DNA from: CAWARU01 sp963805795
GTDB taxonomy: Bacteria; Pseudomonadota; Gammaproteobacteria; UBA6186; Azoamicaceae
NCBI GenBank assembly: GCA_963805795.1
Contig: CAWDVG010000004.1
Span: forward strand, 1-64,000
DNA length: 64,000 nucleotides
Direction: 5' to 3'
How positions within the stretch are numbered: the first letter of the stretch is position 1; each line of letters begins with the position of its first letter. Below the pieces are notes generated by a model. That model was not told where the DNA came from, did not search any database, and was given only the letters and a program-made list of their open reading frames with translations. A program made the translations under genes and the position numbers. Shown here piece by piece: positions 54,104-62,023 of this stretch.

Positions 54104-55519
54104 ATGAAAACTTTTAAAGGCGTTTTTTTGGCCTTATTTGGCACCTTTATTGAATATTATGATTATGCCCTATACGGCTTTGCCGCCCCTATATTAGCGC
54201 AACATTTCTTTCCAAAAAATGATCCAACTGTTTTGCTATTACAAGCCTATGGCATATTCTTTGCCGGATCATGCTCTAAGCCCTTAGGATCTTTGCTTTT
54301 TGGTTATATTGGAGATCGACTGGGGCGGGCTTTTGCTCTAAAAATAAGTATTTTTGGCATTGCCATACCTACGGTTATGATTGGGCTTTTGCCTGATTAT
54401 CAAACCTTAGGTTGGATCGCAACTGCCATGCTCATTTTTTGCAGGGTATTACAGGGCATATTTGTTTCTGGGGAATCCGATAGCGCCCGTGTCTTTATTT
54501 TTGAATCCTTACCTAAAAAATATCGTTGCCTTTCGAATAGCTTGGCCTATTGTTTATGCATGTTGGGTATCTATTGGGCTTCGTTTTCTTTAAATACTAT
54601 TTTTTCAGAAAACTCTGCAGAAAATTCTAACATATTAAATACAAAACCCTTATTCTTTTTTACTTTTTTACCTTTTGAAATATCCCGTGAGCCCTGGCGT
54701 TTAGCTTTCTTGATGGCCGGTATCTTTGGAATACTGCTTTTTATTTTAAGACAAAGCTTAAAAGAGACTCAACCTTTTTTATATGGTTTAAATGAGAGAA
54801 ACAAGCTAACAAGGAAACACAATCTAATACAGAAAAACAAAAAAACTGTTTTTAATTTTTTTTCATTCCTTAAAATTTCGAATAAGTCGGCGGTATTATT
54901 GACTTTACTCATGACTGGGGCTGCCGGAGGCCAATATCATTTCTATTTTGTTTTTTTACCTACTTATCTCAACAGCATTTTAAATCCTATAGAGCCCTCT
55001 TTGCCAAGCATCCCACAAACCGGCCATAGCCATCTTTTATTTCTGTTTGCGATTTTTCTTCCTCTGGCAGGTTTTCTGGCAGATAAACTCAGCAATCGTT
55101 TTAGTCTTATTTCACTGCTTAAAACGAGTGCAGTGATTATTCTAGGTCTTGCTGTCATCCATATTCTTTTTATTCAACAGGGCCATTTACCCTACTCGGT
55201 CATGGTCTTAACAGCGGTCGCCCTTTCTTTCGCCCAAGCCAATACCTTTGTTGCTATTTTAAATCAATTTAATGTGATGGAACGTTGTAGAGGAACTTCT
55301 TTAGGACATGCACTAGGATCTCTTATATTTTCTGGTAGCACACCATTTATAAGTCTTTGGATTTGGAATATAACTCGAATGTCTGCTGCTCCCTTTTATT
55401 ATTTTTTAATATTGTGCTCAATTAGTTATGGTGCACTTATATTTTTAGAACGAAAACAGCGAATATCTAAGACTTTAACACCCGATCTAGCCTTGCCAAA
55501 ACCCTATCTTTCCCAATAA
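54104..55519 (+). CDS. MFS transporter (MHS type), predicted thiamine-related importer
   Basis: A 471-residue major facilitator protein with about 12 membrane segments. The metabolite:H+ symporter marks are GTFIEYYDYALYGFAAP near the start, FGYIGDRLGRAFAL (the loop 2-3 motif) and GESDSARVFIFE. Family members import organic acids, osmolytes and similar compounds. A TPP riboswitch directly controls its translation, so I infer that it imports thiamine, thiamine phosphate or a precursor. Its 3' end overlaps the convergent gltX by 53 bp. Confidence 0.88.
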   Translation: MKTFKGVFLALFGTFIEYYDYALYGFAAPILAQHFFPKNDPTVLLLQAYGIFFAGSCSKPLGSLLFGYIGDRLGRAFALKISIFGIAIPTVMIGLLPDYQTLGWIATAMLIFCRVLQGIFVSGESDSARVFIFESLPKKYRCLSNSLAYCLCMLGIYWASFSLNTIFSENSAENSNILNTKPLFFFTFLPFEISREPWRLAFLMAGIFGILLFILRQSLKETQPFLYGLNERNKLTRKHNLIQKNKKTVFNFFSFLKISNKSAVLLTLLMTGAAGGQYHFYFVFLPTYLNSILNPIEPSLPSIPQTGHSHLLFLFAIFLPLAGFLADKLSNRFSLISLLKTSAVIILGLAVIHILFIQQGHLPYSVMVLTAVALSFAQANTFVAILNQFNVMERCRGTSLGHALGSLIFSGSTPFISLWIWNITRMSAAPFYYFLILCSISYGALIFLERKQRISKTLTPDLALPKPYLSQ

Positions 55520-56858
55520 GCTGCAAGGTAATATCAATGGGAGGGGACATGGTATTACCCGTTACAGCTACTCGTAAGGGTTGAGCTAATTTCCCTAGTT
55601 TTAAGCCTAAAGTTTCGGCAGTATCCATCACAGCCTTATGAATGTTTTCTGCTTTCCAAACCTGAATTTCAGCCAACACTTCTCGTAAGGCTTTTAAACC
55701 TTGCAGAGCTTCCTGTTTTAGATTTTTTTCCACAATCTCTGGAGGAATAGATTCGTACTCGCGATAAAAATAAAAACTTTTTTCTGCTAATTCTTCAAGA
55801 GTTTTGGCACGCTCTTGCTGCGCAACAATCACTTCTTCCAAGGCAGGGCCAGCGTTTAAATCTAAACCTAATCTTTCCATTTGCGGCTTTAAGGGTTTTA
55901 CTAAATCTTTTGGATTTGAACTTTTAATATAGTGCTGATTTAACCAAAGCAATTTTTCAGTATTAAAAGCAGAAGGCGCTTTATTCAAATGATGAATGTC
56001 AAAGAATGAGATCATTTCTTCAAGCGAAAATATTTCTTGATCCCCATGCGACCAGCCTAAACGCACTAAATAATTAAGCAGAGCCTGGGGTAAAATGCCT
56101 TCTGCTTGATAGTTTTGGACACTTACAGCACCGTGACGTTTAGATAATCGTTTGCCATCGGAACCTAAAATCATAGGGACATGTGCATAAACAGGAAGTT
56201 TGCCGCCAAGTGCTTTAATAATATTGATTTGACGGGGCGTATTGGTTAAATGATCATCTCCACGAATAACATGAGTAATATTCATATCCAAATCATCTAC
56301 TACGACGCCAAAATTATAAGTGGGTACGCCATCGGTACGAATCAAAATTAAATCATCGAGTTCTGAATTTTGAATAGTTACTAAACCATGCACACAATCT
56401 TCAATTTCTATACAGCCCTCAATCGGATTTCGAAAACGAATAACAAAGGGTTCTTTAAAATCAGCAGGAATATTTTTATCTCGACAATGACCATCATAAC
56501 GCGGTTTTTCTTTGTTTTCGATTTGTTTTTCACGAAGCTTCTCTATACGTTCTTTTGAACAATGACAACGATACGCAAAACCATGAGTGATTAATTGATC
56601 GGCAATTTCATGATAACGTTCTAAACGATGCATTTGATAAACAGGGCCTTCATCCCAATCAAGACCTAACCATTCCATAGCTTGTAAAATGGCATCAATA
56701 GCAGCTTCTGTCGAACGTTCTCTATCGGTGTCTTCAATTCTTAAAATAAATTGACCGCCTAATTTTCTGGCGTATAACCAACTATACAAAGCAGTTCTTG
56801 CGCCCCCCACATGCAAATAGCCGGTAGGACTGGGTGCAAAGCGAGTGCGAATGCTCAT
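55467..56858 (-). CDS. gltX: Glutamyl-tRNA synthetase
   Basis: A 463-residue class I synthetase. The HIGH-type motif is APSPTGYLHVGGARTALYSW, the zinc-binding-like region CRCHCSKERIEKL is partly conserved, and the KMSKS-type motif is KRLSKRHGAVSV. It attaches glutamate to tRNA-Glu; a matching tRNA-Glu gene is about 1.9 kb away. Full length. Its 3' end overlaps the transporter gene on the other strand. Confidence 0.96.
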   Translation of the reverse strand: MSIRTRFAPSPTGYLHVGGARTALYSWLYARKLGGQFILRIEDTDRERSTEAAIDAILQAMEWLGLDWDEGPVYQMHRLERYHEIADQLITHGFAYRCHCSKERIEKLREKQIENKEKPRYDGHCRDKNIPADFKEPFVIRFRNPIEGCIEIEDCVHGLVTIQNSELDDLILIRTDGVPTYNFGVVVDDLDMNITHVIRGDDHLTNTPRQINIIKALGGKLPVYAHVPMILGSDGKRLSKRHGAVSVQNYQAEGILPQALLNYLVRLGWSHGDQEIFSLEEMISFFDIHHLNKAPSAFNTEKLLWLNQHYIKSSNPKDLVKPLKPQMERLGLDLNAGPALEEVIVAQQERAKTLEELAEKSFYFYREYESIPPEIVEKNLKQEALQGLKALREVLAEIQVWKAENIHKAVMDTAETLGLKLGKLAQPLRVAVTGNTMSPPIDITLQLIGKDRVLARLDRVLKS

Positions 56859-57052
56859 AAAAAAACCTTAAAAAGAGATAGTTAAGAAAAAAAGTAGCTT
56901 AACATAGTATATCTTATTAACCCAAGATCTTGGTAGCCAAAGCAGAAACCTAAGATTTGCTATCAAGCTAAATTATATTGCGCAATTTCGTGAGCAATCT
57001 GAACAACGCCTATGATGACTTTTGCAGTGGACTACATATAAAATAAGATATC

Positions 57053-57127
57053 GGGCGATTAGCTCAGCGGTAGAGCACTGCCTTCACACGGCAGGGGTCA
57101 GTGGTTCGATCCCACTATCGCCCACCA
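57053..57127 (+). tRNA. tRNA-Val (CAC)
   Basis: The acceptor strands GGGCGAT and ATCGCCC pair, the anticodon is CAC in CTTCACACG, the T-loop is GGTTCGATCC and CCA is encoded. The rest of the gap 56859-57192 holds no other gene. Confidence 0.96.
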
Positions 57128-57192
57128 TATGCCAACATAATAAGAGAAGCTAAGCAAAAGAGATAAAATGATCTAAATTCATATCCTATCTG

Positions 57193-57891
57193 TTAACAAG
57201 AAAATCGCCGACGTAATGCCTGCCAATCCCTATAACCAATATCTTCTTCGAAAGCGCGCATATCTTGTGCCGCCTGTTCACAGATTTCTGCTGGCGGATA
57301 AATCAAATTTTGCTGGCTATTTAAAGCTAAGCATTGTACTCGACAGGCCTGTTCTAAATAATAGGTATAAAAAAACGCTTCATGAATGGTTTTTCCGCAG
57401 GTGACCGTCCCATGATTATGTAACAACATCGCAAAATTGTTTCCCAAATCCTCTGCCATTTTTTTACCATGAAAATCTGTATCTAATGCTAAGGAATGAT
57501 ATCGGTGGTAACTTAAGCGATTATAAAAATGAAAAGAAAATTGACTCAAGGATAACAAACCTTTTTCCATACAAGAAACCGCAACTCCAGCTTGAGTATG
57601 CAAATGAAAAACGGCATTCACATCTGGACGAGCCAGATAAATACCGCTGTGCAATACATAACCGGTTTTGTTGTATTGTACTTCGCTTCCCTCTAAAATT
57701 TCTCCCTCCATAGATACTTTTAATAACGAGTCTGCAGTGACTTCTGAAAATAATTGCCCTAAAGGATAAATGAAATAATGACCGGTCCCCGGTAACCTAG
57801 CCGAAAGATGAGTATAGGTGAGATCATCTAATTGCAAATGCGCGAGCAAACGATAGGCGATAGCGAGATTAGTTCTTAATTCTTGTTCCAT
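57193..57891 (-). CDS. Class II aldolase/adducin family protein
   Basis: A 232-residue zinc-dependent aldolase-like protein. The metal-binding histidines are visible in VFHLHTQAGVAV and LLHNHGTVTCGKTIHEAF, and DLTYTHLSARLPG is the N-terminal family block. Relatives include fuculose-phosphate aldolase and ribulose-phosphate epimerase. This adducin-like subgroup is often poorly defined, so no substrate can be given. Monocistronic between tRNA-Val and an ATPase gene. Confidence 0.85.
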   Translation of the reverse strand: MEQELRTNLAIAYRLLAHLQLDDLTYTHLSARLPGTGHYFIYPLGQLFSEVTADSLLKVSMEGEILEGSEVQYNKTGYVLHSGIYLARPDVNAVFHLHTQAGVAVSCMEKGLLSLSQFSFHFYNRLSYHRYHSLALDTDFHGKKMAEDLGNNFAMLLHNHGTVTCGKTIHEAFFYTYYLEQACRVQCLALNSQQNLIYPPAEICEQAAQDMRAFEEDIGYRDWQALRRRFSC

Positions 57892-58225
57892 GGGAAACGG
57901 ATAACCCTAGCTATAATACAAATTTGATAAAATCTGAAAGATTAAAACAAATTTTTGAATATTTGTATACTGTATATATAAATAGCTCAATAAAGTTATA
58001 TGGTCACTTTGATCAATATCTCATAAATTTAAGCACTTTCTGAAATTACAAATCACCCTATAAGTCATCGTTTGAATTTTATCTCATCAAAACAACCCCC
58101 TGTTTTATTAAATTACCACAGAAAACAACCCCCTGTTTTCTTGACTTCAATGGTTAATTAAGTTAGTATATCTAATGTAATGTATTGACTATTACAAACT
58201 AAAATGCTCAGCAGGATATCTATAT
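57892..58225. other. Intergenic region with two palindromic direct repeats
   Basis: The 18-bp element AAAACAACCCCCTGTTTT occurs at 58089-58106 and 58122-58139, each with inverted arms AAAACA/TGTTTT. They lie about 87-137 bp before the DUF4143 ATPase gene and look like a tandem operator. No gene is seen. Confidence 0.6.
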
Positions 58226-59590
58226 ATGCAAAGAACTTTAGTTCCATTTCTTGAAGATTGGCTCCTCTCAGAAGATAGGAAACCATTAGTTATTAGAGGG
58301 GCTAGACAGGTAGGAAAAACCTGGATAGTAAGGAACTTGGCTAAAATTACCGGAAAGCAAATTATAGAGCTTAATTTTGAAAAAAAACCATCTCAATCCA
58401 ATTTTTTTACTTCAAATGATCCTAAACAAATATTATTAAACCTAAGTGCTATTCTTAATCGTGAAATAGATCCTGAGAATTGTCTATTGTTTTTGGATGA
58501 AATCCAAGCAGTACCGCATTTATTGAGTAAATTACGCTGGTTTTATGAGGATCTACCACAGTTACCCGTCATTGCTGCAGGATCATTACTAGAATTTGTT
58601 TTATCTGATCATTCGTTTAGCATGCCTGTGGGTCGTATTAGCTATGCATACCTGGAACCACTATCATTTGAAGAATTTTTATTAGCCAACGACAAAAAAT
58701 TTCTTTGCGAATATTTGGCAAAATATGATTTAAATAATGAGCTTCCCATCGCTATTCATGAAGAACTCATGACTCTATTTAAAGAATATTCCTATATCGG
58801 TGGGTTACCTGCCGTTGTTAAGAGTTGGATTAATAATAGATCGCTCAATAAAATTAATCAACTTCACCAAGATATCTTAACTACTTATCGAGATGATTTT
58901 GTAAAATATCGAGGCCGCATAGATATGGAAAGATTGGAGGAAGTTTTTGTAGCAACCCCAAAACTTCTTGGGAAAAAATTTGTTTATAGCCAAATCAACC
59001 CCATAGTACAATCTAATACCATTAAACAAGTTCTAACAATATTAGAAAAAGCCAGAATATATTATCGCGTCAGAAGTTGTTCAGCTAATGGCATCCCACT
59101 TGCAGCAGAAGTTAAAGAAAAATACTTTAAGGAAATTCTGTTGGATACAGGATTATGCAACGCTATTCTAGGTCTGAACTTGAATCAAATTAGTAATGTT
59201 AATGATATATCAATCATTAATAATGGAGGAATAGCTGAACAAATTGTCGGTCAACTTTTGAGAACTATCGAGGCACCCTATGTTGAGCCTAGTTTGTATT
59301 ATTGGCATAGAGAAATACCGGGTTCTAATGCTGAGATTGATTATATTATGCAATATGGCAATCAAGTTATCCCTATAGAAGTGAAAGCGGGCGCAACTGG
59401 CAGTTTAAAGTCCTTACATTTATTTATGAGTCTAAAGAAACTTCAAAAGGCTTTACGAATCAATTCATCTTTGCCTAGCAAAATGAAAGTCGATGTGAAG
59501 GATCATGAAGGAAATACAATTCAATATAGCTTAATATCTATTCCTTTCTATTTAATAGGACAAATTCACAGACTATTGAATAACATTTAA
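58226..59590 (+). CDS. AAA family ATPase with DUF4143 nuclease-like region
   Basis: A 454-residue protein of the common bacterial AAA_14/DUF4143 family. Walker A is GARQVGKT (25-32), Walker B is LLFLDEIQAVP (87-97), then VIAAGSLLEFVL. The C-terminal PD-(D/E)XK-like core is AEIDYIMQYGNQVIPIEVKAG, with the motif D...ExK intact. Function is not settled for the family. It differs clearly from the two ATPases near 7-10 kb. Confidence 0.88.
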   Translation: MQRTLVPFLEDWLLSEDRKPLVIRGARQVGKTWIVRNLAKITGKQIIELNFEKKPSQSNFFTSNDPKQILLNLSAILNREIDPENCLLFLDEIQAVPHLLSKLRWFYEDLPQLPVIAAGSLLEFVLSDHSFSMPVGRISYAYLEPLSFEEFLLANDKKFLCEYLAKYDLNNELPIAIHEELMTLFKEYSYIGGLPAVVKSWINNRSLNKINQLHQDILTTYRDDFVKYRGRIDMERLEEVFVATPKLLGKKFVYSQINPIVQSNTIKQVLTILEKARIYYRVRSCSANGIPLAAEVKEKYFKEILLDTGLCNAILGLNLNQISNVNDISIINNGGIAEQIVGQLLRTIEAPYVEPSLYYWHREIPGSNAEIDYIMQYGNQVIPIEVKAGATGSLKSLHLFMSLKKLQKALRINSSLPSKMKVDVKDHEGNTIQYSLISIPFYLIGQIHRLLNNI

Positions 59591-60433
59591 TCCTACTTTG
59601 CTCCATGTCCTAGAAAAAAAATGATAAAGCTTGACGGTTTCTCTGCTTTAACTGCTTTAAGATTAAACACGTTATAGAGGATAATATTATTATTTTGCTT
59701 TCCATAGCCCCATCATAAACCAGAAAAAAGTTATTTAGCTTAATTCAAGCTATAGATTGACATTTGACCCATTCCCAAGGAAAATAAACCCTTCCTAACA
59801 GAATGTATCCAAAATAGGGTTATCTGGCTATGTAGCTCAGCTGGTTAGAGCGCGGCACTCATAATGCTGAGGTCGGTGGTTCGAGTCCACTCATAGCCAC
59901 CAATAAAATCAAATACTTATAATAAATTCATAGCACCATCTCAAATATAAAAAACATCTGTAAGTCCATAGTAAGTCCATCAATAAATTCATTACAACAA
60001 ACATAATTATTTTTTGATGAGCGTTAATCTAAACCTAACCATTTTTTAAACAATACTGGATCTTTCTTTCCACTTTCTGGCCTCACTGTATATTAACCTC
60101 TAATGTTCAATTTTGGTGTTTTTTTCCTCCGACAGAAGGTTACGCACTCTTACCTATTCTTCGCGCACTTAAGACCGTTCATAAGGAGGTGTTAAGTTCT
60201 ACTTTAATACACTTTAATACCTATATATAATTACCGGTACTTTTCAACCAAAATATGGCTATATTGTGGGGGTAATTTTAACAAATTTTGGTTTTGATGC
60301 TTGGTTAAATCCTGTTAGCAAGCAAAAACCTATATATCTGTATAAAGTTAACCTACTAATTGCTAAAAAACACCATAATCCTTATAATACCCAATCCACT
60401 TAAGGTAACTGAGTTGATATACATCAAAAACCG
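59591..60433. other. Intergenic region containing tRNA-Met
   Basis: Apart from the tRNA (59826-59902) no gene is supported. On the minus strand 60029-60090 a short peptide (RPESGKKDPVLFKKWLGLD) ends in a stop but has no start, and may be a relic. I see no recognisable integrase near the tRNA. Confidence 0.5.
59826..59902 (+). tRNA. tRNA-Met (CAT), elongator type
   Basis: The acceptor strands GGCTATG and CATAGCC pair, the anticodon is CAT in ACTCATAAT, the T-loop is GGTTCGAGTCC and CCA is encoded. Overall the sequence resembles elongator tRNA-Met (GGCTAYGTAGCTCAG start) more than the initiator or tRNA-Ile2. Confidence 0.93.
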
Positions 60434-61792
60434 ATGAAAACTGTTTTTATTAAAACGCATGGCTGCCAAATGAACGAATACGATTCTAATCGTATGCTTG
60501 ATTTATTAAAAACAACTCATGATTTAGCACCCGTACAATCTGCAGAAGAAGCCGATTTAATATTAATCAATACCTGTTCTATCCGAGAAAAAGCGCAGGA
60601 AAAAGTTTTTTCTGAATTGGGGCGTTATCGTGAATTAAAAGAGAAGCGACCTGAAGTGGTAATCGGTGTAGGGGGCTGTGTTGCCAGCCAAGAAGGCGAA
60701 GCTATTCAAAAACGTGCACCTTATGTCGATATTGTTTTTGGTCCTCAGACTTTACATCGGCTGCCTAATTTACTCAGCGCTGCTACGAATACCAGAAGTC
60801 CGCAGCTAGATATTTCTTTCCCTGAAATTGAAAAATTTGACAAGCTCCCAGAACCTAAGGCAGATGGCCCAGCAGCCTACGTTACTATTATGGAAGGTTG
60901 TAGCAAATACTGTAGTTTTTGCGTGGTTCCTTATACTCGCGGAGAAGAAATCAGCCGTCCTTTTGATGATGTACTACATGAAATAGTCTCTTTGGCTGAA
61001 CAGGGGGTGCGTGAAATTACTTTACTGGGTCAAAATGTAAATGATTATCGTGGTAAAATGCACCATAACGAAACGGCTGATCTCGCTTTATTGATCCAAT
61101 ATATTGCCGAAATAGAAGCTATTGGACGAATTCGTTTTATGACTTCGCACCCGCTGGAATTTTCAGAACGCTTGATTCAAGCCTATGCGGACATTCCTAA
61201 ATTAGCCAATCATTTACATTTGCCTATTCAAAGTGGGTCTGATCGCATCCTAGCCTTAATGAAGCGAGGCCATACTGCCAAAGAGTATAAAAACAAAATA
61301 CAACAATTACGCGCACATCGACCTGACATTAGCATTACTTCAGATTTTATTATTGGTTTTCCGGGGGAAACTGAAGAAGATTTTCAAGCAACCTTGGCGT
61401 TCATACAAGAATTGAATTTTGATCAATCTTATAGTTTTATTTATAGCCCACGCCCCGGCACGCCAGCAGCCAATATGCCAGATAGTATTGCACCAGATAT
61501 TAAAAAACAACGTTTGAATATTATTCAAAGTCGTTTGTCACAACAAACAAATACCATTACCCAACACATGTTGGGGACAGAACAAATCGTGTTAATTTTA
61601 GAGCCTTCAAAACATAATCCCTTAAATATGATAGGCAGAACTGATAATAATCGTCTGGTTGATATTCATGTAGAAAGGGTAGAAAGTGATATAAAAAATC
61701 ATAATAACCCCAAAGTGGGTGATATCAGCAAAGTCATTATTACAAATACCGACAGGCATGTTTTAAAAGGGAATTGGGAACCGTTAAGCTAA
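60434..61792 (+). CDS. miaB: tRNA-2-methylthio-N6-dimethylallyladenosine synthase
   Basis: A 452-residue methylthiotransferase acting at A37 of tRNAs. The N-terminal iron-sulphur cluster cysteines are in KTHGCQMNEYD, INTCSIREKA and GVGGCVASQEG. The radical-SAM cluster is CSKYCSFCVVPYTRG (CxxxCxxC). A TRAM domain closes the protein. It is full length. Confidence 0.97.
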   Translation: MKTVFIKTHGCQMNEYDSNRMLDLLKTTHDLAPVQSAEEADLILINTCSIREKAQEKVFSELGRYRELKEKRPEVVIGVGGCVASQEGEAIQKRAPYVDIVFGPQTLHRLPNLLSAATNTRSPQLDISFPEIEKFDKLPEPKADGPAAYVTIMEGCSKYCSFCVVPYTRGEEISRPFDDVLHEIVSLAEQGVREITLLGQNVNDYRGKMHHNETADLALLIQYIAEIEAIGRIRFMTSHPLEFSERLIQAYADIPKLANHLHLPIQSGSDRILALMKRGHTAKEYKNKIQQLRAHRPDISITSDFIIGFPGETEEDFQATLAFIQELNFDQSYSFIYSPRPGTPAANMPDSIAPDIKKQRLNIIQSRLSQQTNTITQHMLGTEQIVLILEPSKHNPLNMIGRTDNNRLVDIHVERVESDIKNHNNPKVGDISKVIITNTDRHVLKGNWEPLS

Positions 61793-62023
61793 ATGACTAA
61801 TTTTATTTGGGATGTGGTATATACTATTTTGAAATAGCTATTCTGGGCAGCCTGGAATAAAGGTTGTAAAAAATATATTTAGCTGTTAATTTGGCAACTT
61901 CAAATTTGATATTGTTGTGTCAAAGCAGTATATATTTAAATATACCTGTTGAATAACTAATTATCTATTTTTATTAGGTTTCTATTTAACCTATTTTAAC
62001 TAAATTTTATTTTAGGTGATATC

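Noticed and set aside
59826..60433. tRNA-Met as an integration site of a genomic island
   Set aside because: No integrase and no repeated tRNA 3' end were found downstream; only a short unassignable peptide relic.
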